A stretch of DNA of 64,000 nucleotides from an uncultured Mollicutes bacterium (GTDB lineage Bacteria > Bacillota_I > Bacilli_A > Acholeplasmatales > Anaeroplasmataceae). How positions within the stretch are numbered: position 1 is the first letter of the stretch; each line of letters begins with the position of its first letter. The notes below the pieces were generated by a model, which saw only the letters and a program-made list of their open reading frames with translations, had not been told where the DNA came from and ran no database searches. A program made the translations under genes and the position numbers. Shown in pieces: positions 61,219-64,000 of the stretch. The stretch is taken from contig UQFG01000007.1 of assembly GCA_900540175.1 (NCBI GenBank), forward strand, positions 1 through 64,000. Reading direction: 5' to 3'.

Positions 61219-62563
61219 AAGAACGTGCATTATTCAACAGATTGTTGATGGTATTGACATATTTGCGATTGAAATTACTCAGCATTTCGCCTTTGTAATG
61301 CCGAATGGAACCATCCGGAAGTTCGACTTGTTCTTCTTTCGGATAATATTTTTCAAACGCGATCCCGATCGCCTGATCGTAGACTTTCCAAAACAGCGAA
61401 GAATCATAAGGATCCGTTCCCAATTTCACTTCTTCTTCGAAAAGTGTCGCCTCATCTTCATCCCACTGCGTTGTTGCTAAAGCCACCATATCCTCATAAA
61501 CATCGATGAAAGGCGTATTGTAACTGACGTAATACGCATTGGAAAAAGCCGCATCCACGGGTTTTCTTCCGCACATAAAATCAATGAATTTCAAGGCCAA
61601 ATCGTAGTGGGCGGAATCTTTCGGGATAACGAAATGATCGCAAAAGGCAATGGTATCATCCGGAATATAAATATCAAACCCGACTTGATACGTTCGTCCG
61701 TTTGCCGTATAGATGCGTTCATCGCCGGTGAGGACTTCGATCATTTCCGAAAAAGAAGCAATCGCCACATCGCCTGCCAAATACGCTTCCAAAACCTTTT
61801 TGGCTACATTCTCACAATAATAATAAAGGAAATCGCCGGTCCACATAAAACCCAAATCCAGATTTTGAGCCACAATATCCTTTTTAATCGAATCGGTTCC
61901 CCACGCATCATAATCCATTGTTTGAACGGCATCGTAAATTCGATTAAGCGAATCTTCGGTAAGTTCGGTCGTACTGTCCAGTCCCAAATACTTGCAGGCA
62001 ACGGCATACGCGTGCAAATGCGAATCGTACATCGCCACTTTCGTAGCAGTCGGTAAAATCGACCGGTCAAACAACGCCCGCCAAGGATTATCGGCCGTTG
62101 TTACGGCTTCTTCCAACCCCTCTTTCAACGTCGAATACATCATCCCCCAAGTTCCCCATAAATAGGGAACACAATAATCGGAAATCCCCGCTTGATGCTG
62201 TTCCATCGTTTTTAAAATCCCTTGTACACCTTCTAAACAAGCCTCGGGATCATAATTGGCAAGTTTATCGAAATCGATCGGCGCCAACAGGTCGTTTTCA
62301 ACCATTTTTTCCACCATATAATCCGAAGGAACCACGACATCGTATAACGTCGTTCCGCCTCGAACTTTCGAATAGAAAATTTCGTTGGAATCGCCCAAAT
62401 CCATAATCACTTCACAATGATAGGTTTCTTCAAATTCGGCGATCATGTCTTCGTCAATATATTCGCCCCAATTCAAAAACAATAAAACGGCTCTTGTTCG
62501 GCAGGAACAAAGAAAAAGCACCATCAAAGAAAACAAAGCGAATATTTTAATTCTTCTTTTCAC
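61217..62563 (-). CDS. potD: PotD-like binding lipoprotein, copy 2
   Basis: About 448 residues, 75 more than copy 1. Lipobox LFLCSC after a hydrophobic signal peptide; LFLNWGEYIDEDMIAEFEE, YDVVVPSDYMVEKM, CVPYLWGTWGMMYST and AQNLDLGFMWTGDFLYYY match PotD motifs. Extra length lies in the middle (about 270-320) and the C-terminus (IAFEKYYPKEEQVELPDGS). Start GTG 62561-62563 eight bases after GAGGAGG, overlapping potC copy 2. Substrate could be a polyamine or another small cation. Confidence 0.88.
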   Translation of the reverse strand: MKRRIKIFALFSLMVLFLCSCRTRAVLLFLNWGEYIDEDMIAEFEETYHCEVIMDLGDSNEIFYSKVRGGTTLYDVVVPSDYMVEKMVENDLLAPIDFDKLANYDPEACLEGVQGILKTMEQHQAGISDYCVPYLWGTWGMMYSTLKEGLEEAVTTADNPWRALFDRSILPTATKVAMYDSHLHAYAVACKYLGLDSTTELTEDSLNRIYDAVQTMDYDAWGTDSIKKDIVAQNLDLGFMWTGDFLYYYCENVAKKVLEAYLAGDVAIASFSEMIEVLTGDERIYTANGRTYQVGFDIYIPDDTIAFCDHFVIPKDSAHYDLALKFIDFMCGRKPVDAAFSNAYYVSYNTPFIDVYEDMVALATTQWDEDEATLFEEEVKLGTDPYDSSLFWKVYDQAIGIAFEKYYPKEEQVELPDGSIRHYKGEMLSNFNRKYVNTINNLLNNARS

Positions 62564-63422
62564 GACGGTGTCCTCCTCTTGCAAAATAATAGACGACCAC
62601 CAAGACGATGAAACTGAGCGTCAAAACCGTTGAAAAAGCATAAACACCCGGGAAAAGCGATTTGCGGCCGATCGATGTATAAATCCAAATCGAAAGCGTA
62701 TTAAATCCGTTTCCGGTCGTAAAATACCCGACGACGAAATCTTCGAAACTAATCGTAAAGGCCAAGACGACACCGGAAAAAACACCGCCCGCCACCGCCG
62801 GTAAGACGACTTTCAAAACCGAACGGAACGGTCTTACTCCCAAATCCATTGCCGCATCCATCAAATTCGGATCCATTTCCTTCATTTTCGGTAAAACCGA
62901 AAGAATGATATACGGCAAAATGAAAAAGATGTGCGCGATCAAAATCGTCGTAAAGCCAAACAGCTGCCGATGAAGGGGTAAAAACAACGAGAAAATCAAC
63001 ATCAAAGAAATTCCCGTCACAATATCGGCATTTAAAAGCGGAATATTGTTCAACAACAAAATCCGTCCCTTTAATTTCGGCGGCAAGTAAAAAATACCGA
63101 TCGCGATAAACGTTCCGGCAACCGCCGCAATCAATGTCGCCATAATCGAAACCAAAAAGGTGTTCGAAATGGCATTGGTTAACGAACGTTTACTGAACAT
63201 ATCCACATAGTTTTGAAACGTAAAGCCGGTAAACTCCGTCGTCGAAGCCGATGAATTAAACGATTGAATGGCAATCAAAACGATCGAAATATACAACATG
63301 AACACACTGAATGCCACCAACAAGACTTTTAAGATCCGCCAAAGCGTTTTTAAAATCACATGGTTTTTATACCCGTATTCTTCTAGCGTGGCTTTCGGAT
63401 AAGGAAGATGAATCGAATTCAT
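62547..63422 (-). CDS. potC: PotC-like ABC permease, copy 2
   Basis: 291 residues, six membrane segments, NADIVTGISLMLIFSLF and EAA loop MDAAMDLGVRPFRSVLKVVLPAVAGGV, closely parallel to copy 1. Start overlaps potB copy 2 by four bases. Confidence 0.9.
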   Translation of the reverse strand: MNSIHLPYPKATLEEYGYKNHVILKTLWRILKVLLVAFSVFMLYISIVLIAIQSFNSSASTTEFTGFTFQNYVDMFSKRSLTNAISNTFLVSIMATLIAAVAGTFIAIGIFYLPPKLKGRILLLNNIPLLNADIVTGISLMLIFSLFLPLHRQLFGFTTILIAHIFFILPYIILSVLPKMKEMDPNLMDAAMDLGVRPFRSVLKVVLPAVAGGVFSGVVLAFTISFEDFVVGYFTTGNGFNTLSIWIYTSIGRKSLFPGVYAFSTVLTLSFIVLVVVYYFARGGHRREKKN

Positions 63423-64000
63423 AACAGCATCTCTCCTTCTTTATCGATTTTGTTGATGACGGCAATCGCCCCTAAAATAATGATCAGGATGAGAACCGCC
63501 AAAACCGCACCGTAATTGTAACTCATATTGATAAAGTTTTGTTCGATGATATTCCCGATCAATAAAATTTTTCCTTCTCCCAAGACTTTCGGGATGGCAA
63601 AACCGGATAAACACGGCAGAAAAACCATCAAAGAGCCGGAAAAGACCCCCTTTAACGACAACGGCACAATCACTTTCCAGAATTTCGTAAAATCGGTTAC
63701 TCCCAAATCGTTGGCCGCTTCTTCTAACGACGGATCGATTTTTTCCAGCGACGTATAAATCGGTAAAACGATAAACGGCAAATAAGTAAAAACCATTCCC
63801 AAAAGAATCGCCCAGTCCGTACCGATGATATTCAATCCGGGAATCCCCAGTAAATCCGTTAAAATATTATTGGGCTTGAAAATATTGGCAAGCGCCGTAA
63901 TCCTCAGTAATATATTGGTCCACATCGGCAAAATCAGCAACAACAAAATCAGATATTTGTTTTTAAGGTTCGATTTAAAAAGCGTATACGCCAACAGATA
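63419..64000 (-). CDS. potB: PotB-like ABC permease, copy 2 (5' end outside window)
   Basis: The C-terminal about 193 residues of a PotB protein: LKNKYLILLLLILPMWTNILLRI, EAA loop [26 protein letters not shown]. The reading frame stays open to the window edge (residues YLLAYTLFKSN), and copy 1 has about 90 more N-terminal residues, so the gene continues outside. A potA for this set, if any, would lie beyond the edge. Confidence 0.88.
   Translation of the reverse strand, partial: YLLAYTLFKSNLKNKYLILLLLILPMWTNILLRITALANIFKPNNILTDLLGIPGLNIIGTDWAILLGMVFTYLPFIVLPIYTSLEKIDPSLEEAANDLGVTDFTKFWKVIVPLSLKGVFSGSLMVFLPCLSGFAIPKVLGEGKILLIGNIIEQNFINMSYNYGAVLAVLILIIILGAIAVINKIDKEGEMLL

Noticed and set aside
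1..64000. CRISPR arrays, insertion sequences, prophage, tRNA or rRNA genes
   Set aside because: No regular spaced repeats, transposase or phage motifs, or tRNA-like cloverleafs were seen in the intergenic DNA.

Overview
The window looks like a chromosome segment of a spore-forming, low-GC member of the Firmicutes (Bacillota), close to the Bacilli/Erysipelotrichia/Mollicutes branch. Reasons: AT-rich intergenic DNA with strong sigma-A promoters and AGGAGG-type ribosome sites; a spoIIGA-sigE-sigG sporulation block; SepF; a long-form hibernation factor; PhoP-type pho boxes; SAM and tetrahydrofolate riboswitches; and a PotA enlarged by a coiled-coil insert, as in mycoplasmas. All genes but one (an HD-domain gene at 53333-53857) lie on the minus strand. 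I see no tRNA, rRNA, CRISPR array, insertion sequence or phage gene. There is no gene-free stretch over 300 bases; the longest gaps (29194-29482, 30477-30728, 20872-21099) hold promoters and terminators.

Layout, in window coordinates (transcription runs right to left). 1-3.1 kb: MATE exporter, DUF3137 protein, LemA. 3.2-9.4 kb: priA-fmt-(degenerate HD-GYP protein)-TSCPD protein-metK, headed by a SAM-clan riboswitch. 9.4-10.8 kb: folT-like gene with an extra N-terminal domain, under a tetrahydrofolate riboswitch. 10.8-17.7 kb: pstS-pstC-pstA-pstB-phoU-phoP-phoR, preceded by a pho box; its PstS is circularly permuted. 17.8-23 kb: RsuA-type pseudouridine synthase, PaaI-like thioesterase, a pyrophosphatase/AAC(3) fusion, two proteins sharing an unnamed domain, and MntP. 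23-25.5 kb: an IbrA/IbrB-like pair with a DUF3298 protein. 25.7-30.5 kb: yhaN/yhaO-type nuclease genes, a FlaR-like kinase, a zinc-ribbon membrane protein. 30.7-36.3 kb: jetA-jetB-jetC (Wadjet/MksBEF-family SMC complex) ending in sepF where jetD would be expected. 36.4-40.4 kb: ychF, ppa, sigG, sigE, spoIIGA. 40.5-48 kb: phosphoglucomutase and a complete route from ketodeoxyuronates to pyruvate plus glyceraldehyde-3-phosphate (kduI, kduD, two kdgK, eda). 48.2-53.3 kb: secA, hpf, csp, an orphan ComF-type zinc finger, mutY. 53.3-56.1 kb: HD protein, two hypotheticals, cytoplasmic pectinesterase. 56.2-64 kb: two polyamine-type ABC transporters separated by an XRE-cupin regulator.

How the genes work together: the pst-pho genes form one phosphate uptake and sensing unit; the SAM riboswitch couples priA, fmt and metK to the SAM pool; the uronate genes form a sugar-acid catabolic island that lacks its own uptake system and regulator here. 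The most unusual items are the permuted PstS with an enlarged PstA, the JetABC-SepF operon without JetD, the FolT fusion, the pyrophosphatase-AAC(3) fusion, and a promoter buried in an 18-bp terminator hairpin at 22950-23016.
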